Below are positions 1 through 9,640 of a stretch of DNA of 64,000 nt, one piece after another (the stretch's first letter is position 1; every line of letters begins with the position of its first letter). Origin of the DNA: CAXBNB01 sp049115735 (GTDB lineage Bacteria; Bacteroidota; Bacteroidia; Cytophagales; Cyclobacteriaceae); assembly GCA_049115735.1 (NCBI GenBank), contig JAGDZP010000003.1:100242-164241 (forward strand), written 5' to 3'. The notes beneath the pieces were generated by a model. The model was not told the origin of the DNA and did no database searches. It saw only the letters and a program-made list of their open reading frames with translations. Made by a program: the position numbers and the translations under genes.

Positions 1-1
1 C

Positions 2-784
2 GCAATAAATCGAAAACGGATAAATGAGCTGTTGTTTTTCGGACTGGCAAAAGAATGGCAGGCGACCGTATCACCGGATGTGTCCTTCTTTGATCCCAAG
101 TGGACCGAACACTATGCCCAATATGACATGGACCTTGCTAATAAGCTGCTTGACGATATGGGTCTGAAGTGGGATTCACAGAAGCGATACCGGTTGCGTC
201 CGGATGGCAAACGATTCACCACGGAAGTTATTTATAACCAGCAATCTTACCCCCTTCAACTCGTCGAATTGGTTGCGCAGGACTGGGGAGCAGTCGGAAT
301 GGAAACTATTCTCAGGGAAAGTGATAACCAGTTCAGGCTACAGAAGTGCAGGGCGGCAGACCATGACTGTACTTGCTGGAATGCAGACGGAATAGAGGAG
401 ATAGCCATTTACCTTCCATGGTTTACAAAGTTCAATCCCAATAAGGCGCTCTACTACGCGATCAACTGGTGGTACTGGTTTTATTCTGAAGGGGAGCGAG
501 GAGAAGAACCTCCTCAGATATGGAAAGATCAACTCAACAGAATGGTACAGTGGTATTATGCAAAGACAGATGAAGAGTATAGGCAATTGGGTCATCAGGT
601 ATGGGATTTTTTCAACAAGCAACTGGTCTGTATAGGTACTGTAGGCTATTCACCATTGCCGGTGGTGGTAAAGAACGGACTGGAAAATGTTCAGGAAAAG
701 CGAAAAATGGGCTTTGGTGTGGGCTGGTCTAAATCATACTACCCTCAAATGTATTATTGGGATAATCCTGAAAAGCACCTCTAA
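2..784 (+). CDS. ABC transporter family 5 solute-binding protein, C-terminal part
   Basis: This is the C-terminal part of a periplasmic substrate-binding lipoprotein of the peptide/oligosaccharide (SBP family 5) type. The frame is open from base 2, so the start and signal sequence lie outside the window. The visible 260 residues align by eye with the C-terminal part of the solute-binding protein at 5048-7024, sharing LFFG.AKEWQATVSP, SFFDPKW and a DHDCTCWNAD segment. The two are therefore tandem paralogs on either side of the permease and ATPase genes. The next gene starts 17 bases downstream, so one operon is likely. Family 5 proteins bind oligopeptides or oligosaccharides. The neighbouring lyase and hydrolase genes make an oligosaccharide more likely here, which is inference. 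Confidence 0.9.
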   Translation, partial: AINRKRINELLFFGLAKEWQATVSPDVSFFDPKWTEHYAQYDMDLANKLLDDMGLKWDSQKRYRLRPDGKRFTTEVIYNQQSYPLQLVELVAQDWGAVGMETILRESDNQFRLQKCRAADHDCTCWNADGIEEIAIYLPWFTKFNPNKALYYAINWWYWFYSEGERGEEPPQIWKDQLNRMVQWYYAKTDEEYRQLGHQVWDFFNKQLVCIGTVGYSPLPVVVKNGLENVQEKRKMGFGVGWSKSYYPQMYYWDNPEKHL

Positions 785-801
785 CTATATCAAATTCGAC
801 T

Positions 802-1791
802 ATGAAACTGTTAAAATATATTGGTAAGAGACTCTTATGGGGCGTACTGGTACTTGCATTTGTGTCGTTTTTCAGTTTTTTGGTCATACAATTACCTCCC
901 GGTGATTACATCACTGTTTACATCGCACAGCTTGAGGCCAAGGGGATGTCGATGGACGAAAACACCATGCTGGCCCTGCGAAACAGCTACGGATTCGATC
1001 AGCCCTTCTTGGTACAGTATGGCAAATGGGCGTTCAAGTTTATTCAGGGTGACATGGGTGTTTCTTTTTTGTACACTGATAAGGTGGCTACCATTATATA
1101 TCAGCGACTCCCAATGACCTTGCTGATATCCTTTACCTCATTGGTTTTGATATATCTGATTTCCATTCCCGTAGGAATTTATTCAGCGAGAAATCAATAT
1201 TCGGTTGGGGATTTTGGCTTTGCATTTTTGGGATTCATTGGAATGGCTGTTCCCGGCTTCCTGCTGGCGCTCATTTTTATGTGGATAGCCTATGAAGGTT
1301 TTGGGGTGAGCATTGGTGGGCTGCAGTCGCCTTATTACATGGATCAACCCATGTCATGGGCAAAATTCATTGACTTATTAAAACATTTGCCAGTGCCTGT
1401 TTTGGTCATTTCATTATCTGGTACGGCTGCATTGATCCGGACGATGAGGGCAAGTTTACTGGATGAACTCAACAGCCAGTATGTGACCACAGCCAGGGCA
1501 AAAGGGCTGGAAGAATCCAAATTAATTCATAAATATCCAGTAACTGCTGCGCTGAACCCGGTGATCAGTTCAGGAGGATGGCTCCTTCCGCAGTTGTTTT
1601 CTGGTTCCACGGTGGCCTCCATTGTATTGGGACTTCCTACAGTCGGTCCTCTGCTTTACCGGGCCTTGCTAGGTCAGGACATGTATCTCGCAGCAGGTTG
1701 TATAATGATTTTAAGTGGATTGATCATTATTGGCCTGCTCATATCAGATGTGATTTTGGCACTCACAGATCCACGTATTCGATTAAGCTAA
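802..1791 (+). CDS. ABC transporter permease, DppB/OppB type
   Basis: This is an inner-membrane permease subunit of a peptide/oligosaccharide ABC importer. Its 329 residues fit the family length. There is an N-terminal membrane helix (KYIGKRLLWGVLVLAFVSFF), a periplasmic loop, then about five more hydrophobic segments. The cytoplasmic EAA loop that contacts the ATPase is visible around residues 213-250 (MRASLLDELNSQYVTTARAKG). ATG 802 follows the binding-protein stop by 17 bases, and the partner permease follows within 13 bases. The pair with the next gene forms the heterodimeric channel typical of DppBC/OppBC systems. The family call is secure; the substrate is not shown by the sequence. Confidence 0.93.
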   Translation: MKLLKYIGKRLLWGVLVLAFVSFFSFLVIQLPPGDYITVYIAQLEAKGMSMDENTMLALRNSYGFDQPFLVQYGKWAFKFIQGDMGVSFLYTDKVATIIYQRLPMTLLISFTSLVLIYLISIPVGIYSARNQYSVGDFGFAFLGFIGMAVPGFLLALIFMWIAYEGFGVSIGGLQSPYYMDQPMSWAKFIDLLKHLPVPVLVISLSGTAALIRTMRASLLDELNSQYVTTARAKGLEESKLIHKYPVTAALNPVISSGGWLLPQLFSGSTVASIVLGLPTVGPLLYRALLGQDMYLAAGCIMILSGLIIIGLLISDVILALTDPRIRLS

Positions 1792-1803
1792 AAATTGATC
1801 TCT

Positions 1804-2946
1804 ATGAGCATAAAATGGATACTTGATCGGTTCAAAAAAAATAAGAAAAAGGAAGATGCCCACTTCAATACGATGTATTCTGCATCTCAGTGGTCGCTGA
1901 TCTGGATAAAATTTAAAGATCACAAGCTGGCATTGATAGGGTTCATTGTACTGGCCATATTTTATGGATCAATACTTTTTTCTCCAATTATCACTCCATA
2001 TGATCCCTGGACCGCCACTTCAAATATTTATGCGCCACCATCTCATATCCATTTCTTTCATGAAGGGAAACTACGCAGGCCATTTATTTATAAAATGGAC
2101 ATGAAAGTAGATAATGAATCCTTCGAAAGGACTTTTACCGAAGACAGCTCAATGCCTTATGATATAAAATTCTTCGTCAGTGGCGCAAAGTACCGATGGT
2201 TGGGTTTTATAAATGGGAATATTCACCTGTTTGGAATAGATGATGAATCGGTAAGAATAAATTTAATGGGTACGGATATTTTGGGCAGGGATACTTTCTC
2301 AAGAAATATATCCGGCTTGCAAATATCACTGACAGTAGGCCTGGTTGGCGTCTTGGTCACTTTTATCCTGGGCTGTATTATCGGAGGAGTTTCAGGCTAT
2401 TATGGCGGATGGATTGATATTTTGGTGCAGCGCCTGGTGGAGTTTATATCTAGCATACCAACCATACCCATGTGGATGGCGCTTGGCGCGGTGATCCCGT
2501 CGGATTGGAGCAATCTCAAAGTTTACTTCGCCATAACCGTGATCCTGGCATTGCGAAGCTGGACTGGACTGGCCAGGCAGGTAAGGTCAAAATTGCTACA
2601 ACTACGCGAAGCTGATTTTGTGAAGGCAGCCATAGTCTCGGGCACGAGCAACTGGAAAATTATCACTACACACCTCTTGCCCGGTTTTCTCAGTTATCTG
2701 ATCGTCAGTCTCACTTTGGAAATCCCCAAAATGATCCTAGGGGAAACAACTTTAAGTTTTCTAGGCCTTGGTCTGAGAGCACCGACCGTAAGTCTGGGTG
2801 TTTTACTTCAGGATGCGCAAAACCTGGCAGCAATTTCAGCATACCCATGGTTGATGTATTCGGCCTTGATCATAGTAATTATAGTAGTGGCATTCAACTT
2901 CGTAGGTGATGGCCTGCGTGATGCAGCAGACCCTTATAAAGATTGA
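1804..2946 (+). CDS. ABC transporter permease, DppC/OppC type
   Basis: This is the second permease of the importer. An in-frame TTG lies at 1795, but ATG 1804 is the better start and gives 380 residues, longer than classical OppC (about 300). The extra length is a periplasmic segment of roughly 100 residues after the first membrane helix (HKLALIGFIVLAIFYG) and before the conserved GTDILGRDTFSR motif. The EAA loop reads VRSKLLQLREADFVKAA. The family motif and gene order make the call firm. The enlarged periplasmic loop may contact the binding protein, which is inference. The following ATPase gene begins 3 bases after the stop, so the genes are co-transcribed. Confidence 0.92.
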   Translation: MSIKWILDRFKKNKKKEDAHFNTMYSASQWSLIWIKFKDHKLALIGFIVLAIFYGSILFSPIITPYDPWTATSNIYAPPSHIHFFHEGKLRRPFIYKMDMKVDNESFERTFTEDSSMPYDIKFFVSGAKYRWLGFINGNIHLFGIDDESVRINLMGTDILGRDTFSRNISGLQISLTVGLVGVLVTFILGCIIGGVSGYYGGWIDILVQRLVEFISSIPTIPMWMALGAVIPSDWSNLKVYFAITVILALRSWTGLARQVRSKLLQLREADFVKAAIVSGTSNWKIITTHLLPGFLSYLIVSLTLEIPKMILGETTLSFLGLGLRAPTVSLGVLLQDAQNLAAISAYPWLMYSALIIVIIVVAFNFVGDGLRDAADPYKD

Positions 2947-2949
2947 TTT

Positions 2950-3960
2950 ATGGAAAACAATGCCTTGCTTAAAATAAAAGATCTTCACGTTGGTTTCAAA
3001 ATGAGACAGGGATTAGTGAAGGCCGTAAATGGGGTGTCGTTTGACTTGAATGCCGGGAAGATCCTCGCGCTGGTTGGTGAAAGTGGCAGTGGAAAGAGTG
3101 TGGCAGCCAAATCAATACTGAGGATAGAGTCCCCGGGAAAGATCACAAATGGACAGATCGAATACAATTCTGCTGCGCATGGCCCGATCAATATTCATGA
3201 CCTGAAGCCACGAGGCAAAACTATCCGATCGATTCGATGGAAGGAGATCTCTATGATCTTTCAGGAGCCAATGACCTCCTTTGGGCCGATGCATACATTT
3301 GGTAACCAGATCACCGAGGCGGTTATTTTGCATGAAAACCTCAGCAAGGAAGATGCCCGAGACCGGGCAATTGAAAGCCTCGAGCAGGTCGGTATGCCAA
3401 GGCCCGACCAATTACTCAAACAATACCCGCATCAGATAAGCGGGGGTATGCGCCAGCGTGCCATGATTGCCATGGCGATGATTTGCAATCCTAAAATACT
3501 GATAGCTGACGAACCGACAACTGCGCTGGATGTTTCGACAGAAGCGCAAATATTGAAAGTACTAAGGGAAAGGCAGAGGAATCTTCAGACTTCTGTGCTG
3601 TATATTTCGCACAACCTAGGGGTGGTTTATAATATAGCGGATGAAGTAGCTGTAATGTACCTGGGTGAAGTGGTGGAGCAGGCCCCAGTAATTGAACTGT
3701 TTGAATCACCGAAGCACCCCTATACCGAAGCATTGCTCAACGCCATTCCGCGCCTTGACAGAAGTGATCATAAATCAACTGAAATAAAGGGTAGCATACC
3801 TGATCCTTACAACCACCCTAAAGGGTGCAAATTTCACCCCAGGTGCCCGAAGTTTATTGAGGGACATTGTGATGTTTACAAGCCTGCAATACAGGAATTA
3901 GAGCAGAACAGGAAAGTGTCCTGTCACCTGTATTCACAAAAAAACCATTCTGAAGCATGA
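2950..3960 (+). CDS. ABC transporter ATPase, DppD/OppD type
   Basis: This is a cytoplasmic ATPase that powers the importer. Its 336 residues carry all nucleotide-binding motifs: Walker A GESGSGKS near residues 43-50, Q-loop FQEPMTSF, signature ISGGMRQRAMIA, Walker B ILIADEPTTALD and an H-loop histidine (YISHN). The C-terminal oligopeptide-importer extension is present (HPYTEALLNAIP, then GCKFHPRCP with spaced cysteines), a region that binds an iron-sulfur cluster in some family members. The stop overlaps the next ATPase start by 4 bases, which indicates translational coupling. The paired ATPases are typical of Dpp/Opp systems. Confidence 0.94.
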   Translation: MENNALLKIKDLHVGFKMRQGLVKAVNGVSFDLNAGKILALVGESGSGKSVAAKSILRIESPGKITNGQIEYNSAAHGPINIHDLKPRGKTIRSIRWKEISMIFQEPMTSFGPMHTFGNQITEAVILHENLSKEDARDRAIESLEQVGMPRPDQLLKQYPHQISGGMRQRAMIAMAMICNPKILIADEPTTALDVSTEAQILKVLRERQRNLQTSVLYISHNLGVVYNIADEVAVMYLGEVVEQAPVIELFESPKHPYTEALLNAIPRLDRSDHKSTEIKGSIPDPYNHPKGCKFHPRCPKFIEGHCDVYKPAIQELEQNRKVSCHLYSQKNHSEA

Positions 3961-4967
3961 CAAAGAATAATAACAAACCGATGCTCGTAGTAAAGGACCT
4001 ATGTAAGCATTTTCCCATGCAGGGAGGGTTCTTTGATAATACCGAAGGGGTTGTGAAGGCTGTGGATGGAGTAAGTTTTGAAGTGTATCGGGGTACGACA
4101 TTCGGGCTGGTGGGGGAGAGTGGCTGTGGCAAAACCACTGCAGGACGAATGATCGTGAAACTGATGGAGCCCACCTCCGGATCAATAGTATTTCATGATG
4201 AACAAGATGAAAGTGACTATGAGATAAACAAACTCAGTAGCAAAGAAATGAAACCTTTGCGGGAGAAAATCCAGATGATCTTTCAGGATCCCTATGCCTC
4301 GCTTGATCCGCGTATGACCATAGAGCACATCATTGGTGAACCGTTACGTGCGTTGGGGATGAAGCAGAATATGGAATACAAGAATTTGATCTCTGATATT
4401 CTGGTAAAAGCAGGTTTGAGTTCTGATTTTATGAACCGCTATCCACATGCTTTTAGTGGAGGGCAAAGACAAAGGGTTGGGATTGCCAGATCGCTGGTGA
4501 CCAAACCTCAACTTGTTGTTGCTGACGAACCGGTATCGGCCTTGGATGTGTCTGTACAAGCACAGATCATGAACCTGTTAAAAGAGCTTCAAAAGACATT
4601 GAACCTCACATTCATATTCATTGCCCATGATTTGAGTGTAGTGAAGTATATGAGTGATACGCTGGCAGTGATGTATGTGGGAAGAATTGTTGAAATTGGG
4701 GATAGTGAAGAAATTTTCACGAACCCCAAGCATCCCTATGCCGAAGGGTTGATTTCCCTCATCCCAAAAACATTTTCAAAAACTGATGAAAACGCAGTGA
4801 TGCCCGGAATGGTTGCTGATGCCTCTGACCTTCCATCCGGATGCTATTTTCATCCAAGGTGTCCTTATGCCAAGGACATTTGCAAAGAAAAGTACCCTGA
4901 GATGCAGGACTTTGGAAACGGCCATAAGGCGGCATGTCACTTTGATCTTGACCTTAAAGGAGTTTGA
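3957..4967 (+). CDS. ABC transporter ATPase, DppF/OppF type
   Basis: This is the second ATPase of the importer (336 residues). It has Walker A GESGCGKT, Q-loop FQDPYASLDPR, signature FSGGQRQRVGIARSL, Walker B LVVADEPVSALDVS, an H-loop (IAHDLSVV) and the C-terminal GCYFHPRCPYAKDIC block. The GGFF segment after the first strand (MQGGFF) is typical of OppF/DppF. Its start overlaps the previous stop. The following binding-protein gene lies 80 bases downstream in the same direction, so the cassette is SBP, permease, permease, ATPase, ATPase, SBP. The family is certain and the transported compound is unknown. Confidence 0.94.
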   Translation: MTKNNNKPMLVVKDLCKHFPMQGGFFDNTEGVVKAVDGVSFEVYRGTTFGLVGESGCGKTTAGRMIVKLMEPTSGSIVFHDEQDESDYEINKLSSKEMKPLREKIQMIFQDPYASLDPRMTIEHIIGEPLRALGMKQNMEYKNLISDILVKAGLSSDFMNRYPHAFSGGQRQRVGIARSLVTKPQLVVADEPVSALDVSVQAQIMNLLKELQKTLNLTFIFIAHDLSVVKYMSDTLAVMYVGRIVEIGDSEEIFTNPKHPYAEGLISLIPKTFSKTDENAVMPGMVADASDLPSGCYFHPRCPYAKDICKEKYPEMQDFGNGHKAACHFDLDLKGV

Positions 4968-5047
4968 TGAATGCTAATAAGAAACCCATACCGCTCTGCC
5001 AATAATGATGTGTAAGAAGACCAGGATAATTTTTTGCAGCTCAGATC

Positions 5048-7024
5048 ATGAATGATCTCACTGACATATCGCGGCGGTCATTCGTTACCAAATCCCTGGT
5101 ATCCGGTTCGGGGTTGCTTCTTGCTGGCTGCCTACCTGGTCTGGATAGCAAAAAGCAGCATGTGGATTCGGCTGCAATCGATGAGATCAAAAGTCAATCT
5201 TTGTATGGCGAATCCCCTTATCTCACCGAAAAAGTACTGACTGAGGAGCTGCCCCTGGTACAGGAGCGCTTACCCAAAAATCCATTTGTGAGAACAGTAG
5301 CACAAGAAGGTGTCTATGGGGGTACATTCTACAGTGATACCTCACGCCAGGGCGGACATTTCTTCTTTGATGGTTCGCTTTCTACTGCTCCGCAGGTAAC
5401 GGACAATGAAGGTAAAAAAATCATTCCACATGCCTGTGAGAAAGTAGAAATCAGTGATGACCGCCGTGAGTACACCTTTTATTTGCGAGAAGGTCTGAAA
5501 TGGTCTGATGGCATAGAATGTACGGCTGATGACATCATCTGGTGGTGGGAACACGAACAAAACAATAAGGACTTATATCCGGCGGGTCCAAGCGAATTAT
5601 GGAAGATTGGGGATGAATACGCCAAATTCACAAAGATCAGCAAATGGGTATTCAGGATCACTTTTCCCAGGTCTTTTGCTGCACTCAACAATGTCAGCGC
5701 CCATGACAAAATGAAATTCAGCTCGGAATTTGGACAGCCGGCTCATTACATGAAGCAATTCCACTTAGATTTCAACCCAAAGGCCAACGAGCTGGCACAA
5801 TCATTTGGCTATGAAAAATGGTTTATGCTTTATAAGCAGCACGAGAATTATTTTCGACCACATGGTGGCAAACCAAACTTGGGGCCGTGGTATAGATCTG
5901 AAAGCACCACTACCCACGATATCTTCATGCGCAATCCCTACTTTTTTGAAGTAGACCAATTTGGCAATCAGTTGCCATATGTAGATAAAATTTTTGTTTC
6001 CGTGATCGAAGACAGAAAACTACTTGATTCCAGGATTGCCACGGGCGCCAATACGATGGGACGTTCGATCTTGTCTCAGATATTTGTTTACAACAAAAAT
6101 AAAAAAAGCGGTGATTTTAATCTCAGGAACTGGAAGCTGTCCAATTCATCCGAGTGCATGTTTGCCTTTAACCTGAATCATAAAAACGAGCAGAAAAACA
6201 GAATATACAACGATCTGAGGTTTCGGCAGGCCTTGTCAATTGCCATCAACCGAAACAAAATAAATGAAATATTGTTTTTTGGAATGGCAAAGGAGTGGCA
6301 GGCAACTGTTTCTCCCGAAGTGTCCTTTTTTGATCCTAAATGGGCTCAGTACTGTGCTGAGTATGATATGGATCATGCGAATGAATTGTTGGATGAATTG
6401 GGCTTGGAGTGGGATTCGGATAAAAGATATAGACTCCTTCCGGATGGTAGCAGGTTTGTGACCGAAGTAATCTTTACACAGCAGTCTTATCCGATTCAGC
6501 TTGTTGAAATGGTTGCCCAGGACTGGTCGGCAGTGGGCATAGAAACAATCCCCAGGGAAGCAGATGGCTTGTTTAGACGTGAGAAATGTATGGCTGCCGA
6601 TCATGACTGCACTTGCTGGAACGCTGACGTGATAGAGGAGATAGCTATTTACATGCCCTGGAGTACGAAGTGGAACCCAAACAGGGCTTTGTATTATGCC
6701 ATCAACTGGTGGTATTATTATCAAACAGGAGGCCAGAGGGGAACAAAACCTCCGGACATCTGGATGGATCAGTTCAATAGGATGGTCGATTGGTATTCGG
6801 CTACATCACAAGAAGAATATGAACGGATAGGGTACGAGGTATGGGACTTTTTTAGTAAGCAATTGGTGACTATCGGAACGGTGGGATACTCTCCCTTGCC
6901 TGTAGTGGTAAAAAATGGACTGATGAATGTTCAGGATGAAATGAGAATGGGATTCGGATTGGGCTGGGCAAAAACCTACTTTCCACAAATGTATTTCTGG
7001 GACGAACCACAGAAACACTTATAA
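5048..7024 (+). CDS. ABC transporter family 5 solute-binding lipoprotein (Tat signal)
   Basis: This is an extracytoplasmic binding protein of 658 residues. The N-terminus combines a twin-arginine motif (RRSFV, residues 9-13) with a lipobox (LLAGC, Cys28), so it is probably exported folded by Tat and then lipid-anchored. Family 5 features follow: GVYGGTFYSD, a YTFYLREGLKWSDG strand, then DRKLLDSRIATGA and a FRQALSIAINRNKINE helix. It is a close paralog of the truncated gene at the window start and was probably produced by duplication of an SBP around the permease/ATPase core. The two proteins may feed one permease with different ligands. The preceding 80-base gap has no evident terminator. Confidence 0.93.
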   Translation: MNDLTDISRRSFVTKSLVSGSGLLLAGCLPGLDSKKQHVDSAAIDEIKSQSLYGESPYLTEKVLTEELPLVQERLPKNPFVRTVAQEGVYGGTFYSDTSRQGGHFFFDGSLSTAPQVTDNEGKKIIPHACEKVEISDDRREYTFYLREGLKWSDGIECTADDIIWWWEHEQNNKDLYPAGPSELWKIGDEYAKFTKISKWVFRITFPRSFAALNNVSAHDKMKFSSEFGQPAHYMKQFHLDFNPKANELAQSFGYEKWFMLYKQHENYFRPHGGKPNLGPWYRSESTTTHDIFMRNPYFFEVDQFGNQLPYVDKIFVSVIEDRKLLDSRIATGANTMGRSILSQIFVYNKNKKSGDFNLRNWKLSNSSECMFAFNLNHKNEQKNRIYNDLRFRQALSIAINRNKINEILFFGMAKEWQATVSPEVSFFDPKWAQYCAEYDMDHANELLDELGLEWDSDKRYRLLPDGSRFVTEVIFTQQSYPIQLVEMVAQDWSAVGIETIPREADGLFRREKCMAADHDCTCWNADVIEEIAIYMPWSTKWNPNRALYYAINWWYYYQTGGQRGTKPPDIWMDQFNRMVDWYSATSQEEYERIGYEVWDFFSKQLVTIGTVGYSPLPVVVKNGLMNVQDEMRMGFGLGWAKTYFPQMYFWDEPQKHL

Positions 7025-7121
7025 AACATTGAAGTATGAACACTCAAAATGATCTAAATCTTCTCAAGGTTTCAAACTCAAAATAAGAAAGAAAAGAAAA
7101 CGAACACTGAAATATTGAAAA

Positions 7122-8864
7122 ATGATAAACACTGAAAAAGAAAAAAATACTAGTATGTTAAAAGAGACAGAGCATCCGAGGTTGTTCATCAACAACCATC
7201 GTATCGAGGAACTGAAGGAGGCAAAGAACAACGATAGTTTCTTTCAAGAGCTATTGGAGAGTCTGATTGGCAGAGCCGATGCGTTGCTGGGCGAAGAGCC
7301 GATTGAGTTCAAAATTGTTGGGCCCAGGATGCTCAAAAATTGCCAGGAGATCCATTCGAGGGTCACTACCCTGGCCTTGTCTTACCTTTTGACTGACGAA
7401 GAGAAGTATGCTGCTCGCGCAGTACAAGAGTTGACATTTGCAGCCAATTTTCCTCATTGGAACAAAGACCATTTCCTGGATACGGCGGAATTGGTTACTG
7501 CTTTTGCTATTGGGTACGACTGGCTTTACCACACGCTTAGCGATGAAGAAAAAAGCGTTATCAAAAATGCCATGGTAGAAAAAGGCTTGAAGGTTGGTGT
7601 GGAATTGCATGCGCAAAACATTTGGTGGGCTGGCCATAAATTCAATTGGAACCAGGTTTGCAACGGAGGCCTCATCATTGGAGCATTGTCCATTGCTGAT
7701 GAAAATCCGGCACTTGCCCGCCAGGTATTCGACGCTACCGTCAAGTATCTGCCTATCGCTTTCAATAGCTATGGAAGAGATGGAGGCTGGGAAGGTGGCC
7801 CTGACTATTGGGCTTACACCACCTGGTATAGCGTGTTGCTTGTGGATGCCTTGCTCGGCAATACTGAAGATGATTTCGGGCTGTCCAAAACCCCTGGATT
7901 TGACAAGACCGGACTGTTCCCAATTTACAACGCCGGTAACAGTGGAAGACAATTCAATTTTGCGGATGGTGATCCGGACGATACCCACAAGACCTATCCA
8001 GCATTGTTTTGGCTTGGTCGATACTTCGGTTTAGCTGCCAGCATCAATGAAAATAATCGCCTGCTCCAAATCTCGATGGATCAGGACGAAACCTTCGATG
8101 CATTCAACCTTGTTTGGTATACCTCTCAAATTACTGACGCAGAACCGTTGGCTGTGAATAGAGTTTTTAAGGGAATAGATGCCGGTTACCTTCGTGAAGC
8201 CTGGGATGGTCAATCTCTATCGGTATCATTTAAAGGTGGGTTCAATCTCGCCGATCATGCTCACCTTGACCTGGGTACTTTCGTATTGGATTGTTTTGGG
8301 GAAAGATGGGTATCAGACCTTGGGCGTGATGAGTATGACTTGCCCGAATATTTCGACAGAACCGTAGGAGGTGGCAGATGGCAATATTTCCGCTTAAATA
8401 CCAAGTCACACAATACCCTGCTGTTAAATGGTGAAAACCAAAAGGAGGATGCTAAGGCCAAAATTCAAGAATTTGACCTAGAGTCAGAAACTCCATTTGT
8501 TGAAATTGACCTCTCCGATGCTTATGAGGCCCATGCGAAATCAGCAGAAAGGACATTTCAGTTGTCAGGCGAAAATCAGCTCACGGTTAGTGACAGAATT
8601 GTAGCCAAGGATTCATTGAAGTCTATTCAATGGCAGGTGCTCACATCTGCAGAAGTTTTGGCTGATGGCAAGAAAGCCATTCTTTTCAGTAATGGAAAAA
8701 AAATGCAGGCTACTATTGAGCAACCATCCAAGGCGACTTTCGAATTGCAGTCTGCTCAACCTGGAGAGCCTGATATGAAGAATGAAGGATATGGACTTTT
8801 GGTATTCAGGATCACCGAGATCGCTGATCCTTCAATTGAAATCAAAGTGAAGTTTGAATCTTGA
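7122..8864 (+). CDS. Heparinase II/III-like polysaccharide or oligosaccharide lyase
   Basis: This protein of 580 residues has the architecture of heparinase II/III-type lyases. The N-terminal half is an (alpha/alpha) toroid with a conserved NW/N..CNGG stretch (HKFNWNQVCNGG) and GGWEGGPDYWAYTT. The C-terminal half is a beta-sandwich that opens with FNLADHAHLDLGTFVLD and contains RLNTKSHNTLLLNG. These enzymes cleave uronic acid-containing chains by beta-elimination and leave unsaturated uronyl ends, the substrate class of GH88 (broken gene at 13884). ATG 7122 gives no signal peptide; an internal ATG at 7155 gives none either. It probably acts in the cytoplasm on imported oligosaccharides (inference). 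The exact PL family cannot be fixed by eye. Confidence 0.82.
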   Translation: MINTEKEKNTSMLKETEHPRLFINNHRIEELKEAKNNDSFFQELLESLIGRADALLGEEPIEFKIVGPRMLKNCQEIHSRVTTLALSYLLTDEEKYAARAVQELTFAANFPHWNKDHFLDTAELVTAFAIGYDWLYHTLSDEEKSVIKNAMVEKGLKVGVELHAQNIWWAGHKFNWNQVCNGGLIIGALSIADENPALARQVFDATVKYLPIAFNSYGRDGGWEGGPDYWAYTTWYSVLLVDALLGNTEDDFGLSKTPGFDKTGLFPIYNAGNSGRQFNFADGDPDDTHKTYPALFWLGRYFGLAASINENNRLLQISMDQDETFDAFNLVWYTSQITDAEPLAVNRVFKGIDAGYLREAWDGQSLSVSFKGGFNLADHAHLDLGTFVLDCFGERWVSDLGRDEYDLPEYFDRTVGGGRWQYFRLNTKSHNTLLLNGENQKEDAKAKIQEFDLESETPFVEIDLSDAYEAHAKSAERTFQLSGENQLTVSDRIVAKDSLKSIQWQVLTSAEVLADGKKAILFSNGKKMQATIEQPSKATFELQSAQPGEPDMKNEGYGLLVFRITEIADPSIEIKVKFES

Positions 8865-8877
8865 TAATCATAGAAGC

Positions 8878-9621
8878 ATGAAATCATTATTGTCGATTCT
8901 ATCTGGTTTGTTACTCTTTTTTGGGTGTAATACACAGTCCGAAAAAGCACAACAGGTAAGCAACTTTCCAGGGCCTTTTGAAAAAGGTCTGGATGCCCAT
9001 GGCGGGCTGGATCTGTGGGATACCATGGGAACGCTTTCTTTCACTGAGTTGAATGGCTCTGATACAATCATTTATACTGTTGACCTGAAAAGTCGCGATG
9101 AACTGATTGAAAAAAAGGAGCAGTACAAGGTAGGATTCACTGCCGATAGTATCAGTTTCCATCCCAACCGGGATAGTTTTCCAGGAAAGAACCCCAGGTT
9201 TACTCATAACCTGAGGTTCTACTTCTTCGCTTTACATTTTGTAACTGCCGATCCTGGTGCATTTCAAGAAGTACTACAACCGGCCGAGCTCGAAGGTAAA
9301 ATGTACAATCGGGTCAAAATCACTTTTGGTGATGGTGTGGGCGTTGCTCCAAAGGATCAGTACATCTTGTGGTATGACCAAGTGGATAATTTGTTGGCTT
9401 ATTGCAACTATTCAGTCACTTACTTCAATGAGCGTAATGCTGAAAAATATAGTGCACTCAAATATGACAATTGGGTGGAAGTAGAAGGGCTAAAATTTCC
9501 TACTGAGGTGATCAGTTATCACTGGAAAAAGGACTCTTTGGGAGATAAAAAGTATGGAAAGAAGTTCACTGATATTGCCATTTCCAAAGCTCGTCCCGAT
9601 ACAAAATTGTTCACATTCTAA
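8878..9621 (+). CDS. DUF6503-like lipoprotein of unknown function
   Basis: This is a predicted lipoprotein of 247 residues. The start was set at ATG 8878 because it directly precedes a lipoprotein signal (SILSGLLLFFGC, Cys near residue 19); an in-frame TTG at 8854 lies inside the previous gene. The mature part resembles the Bacteroidota DUF6503 family (HGGLDLWDTMGTLSFTE, later YDNWVEVEGLKFPTEV), beta-rich proteins of unknown function that recall outer-membrane lipoprotein carriers. It sits between a lyase and a secreted hydrolase in the same transcription direction, so a role in handling the same glycan at the cell envelope is possible. The sequence shows no catalytic motif. The family assignment is by memory of motif layout. 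Confidence 0.68.
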   Translation: MKSLLSILSGLLLFFGCNTQSEKAQQVSNFPGPFEKGLDAHGGLDLWDTMGTLSFTELNGSDTIIYTVDLKSRDELIEKKEQYKVGFTADSISFHPNRDSFPGKNPRFTHNLRFYFFALHFVTADPGAFQEVLQPAELEGKMYNRVKITFGDGVGVAPKDQYILWYDQVDNLLAYCNYSVTYFNERNAEKYSALKYDNWVEVEGLKFPTEVISYHWKKDSLGDKKYGKKFTDIAISKARPDTKLFTF

Positions 9622-9640
9622 CCAAACCATAATTACAGTC

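Noticed and set aside
7251..7988. A 245-codon minus-strand reading
   Set aside because: It lies wholly inside the lyase gene on the opposite strand, and the lyase reading has clear family motifs.
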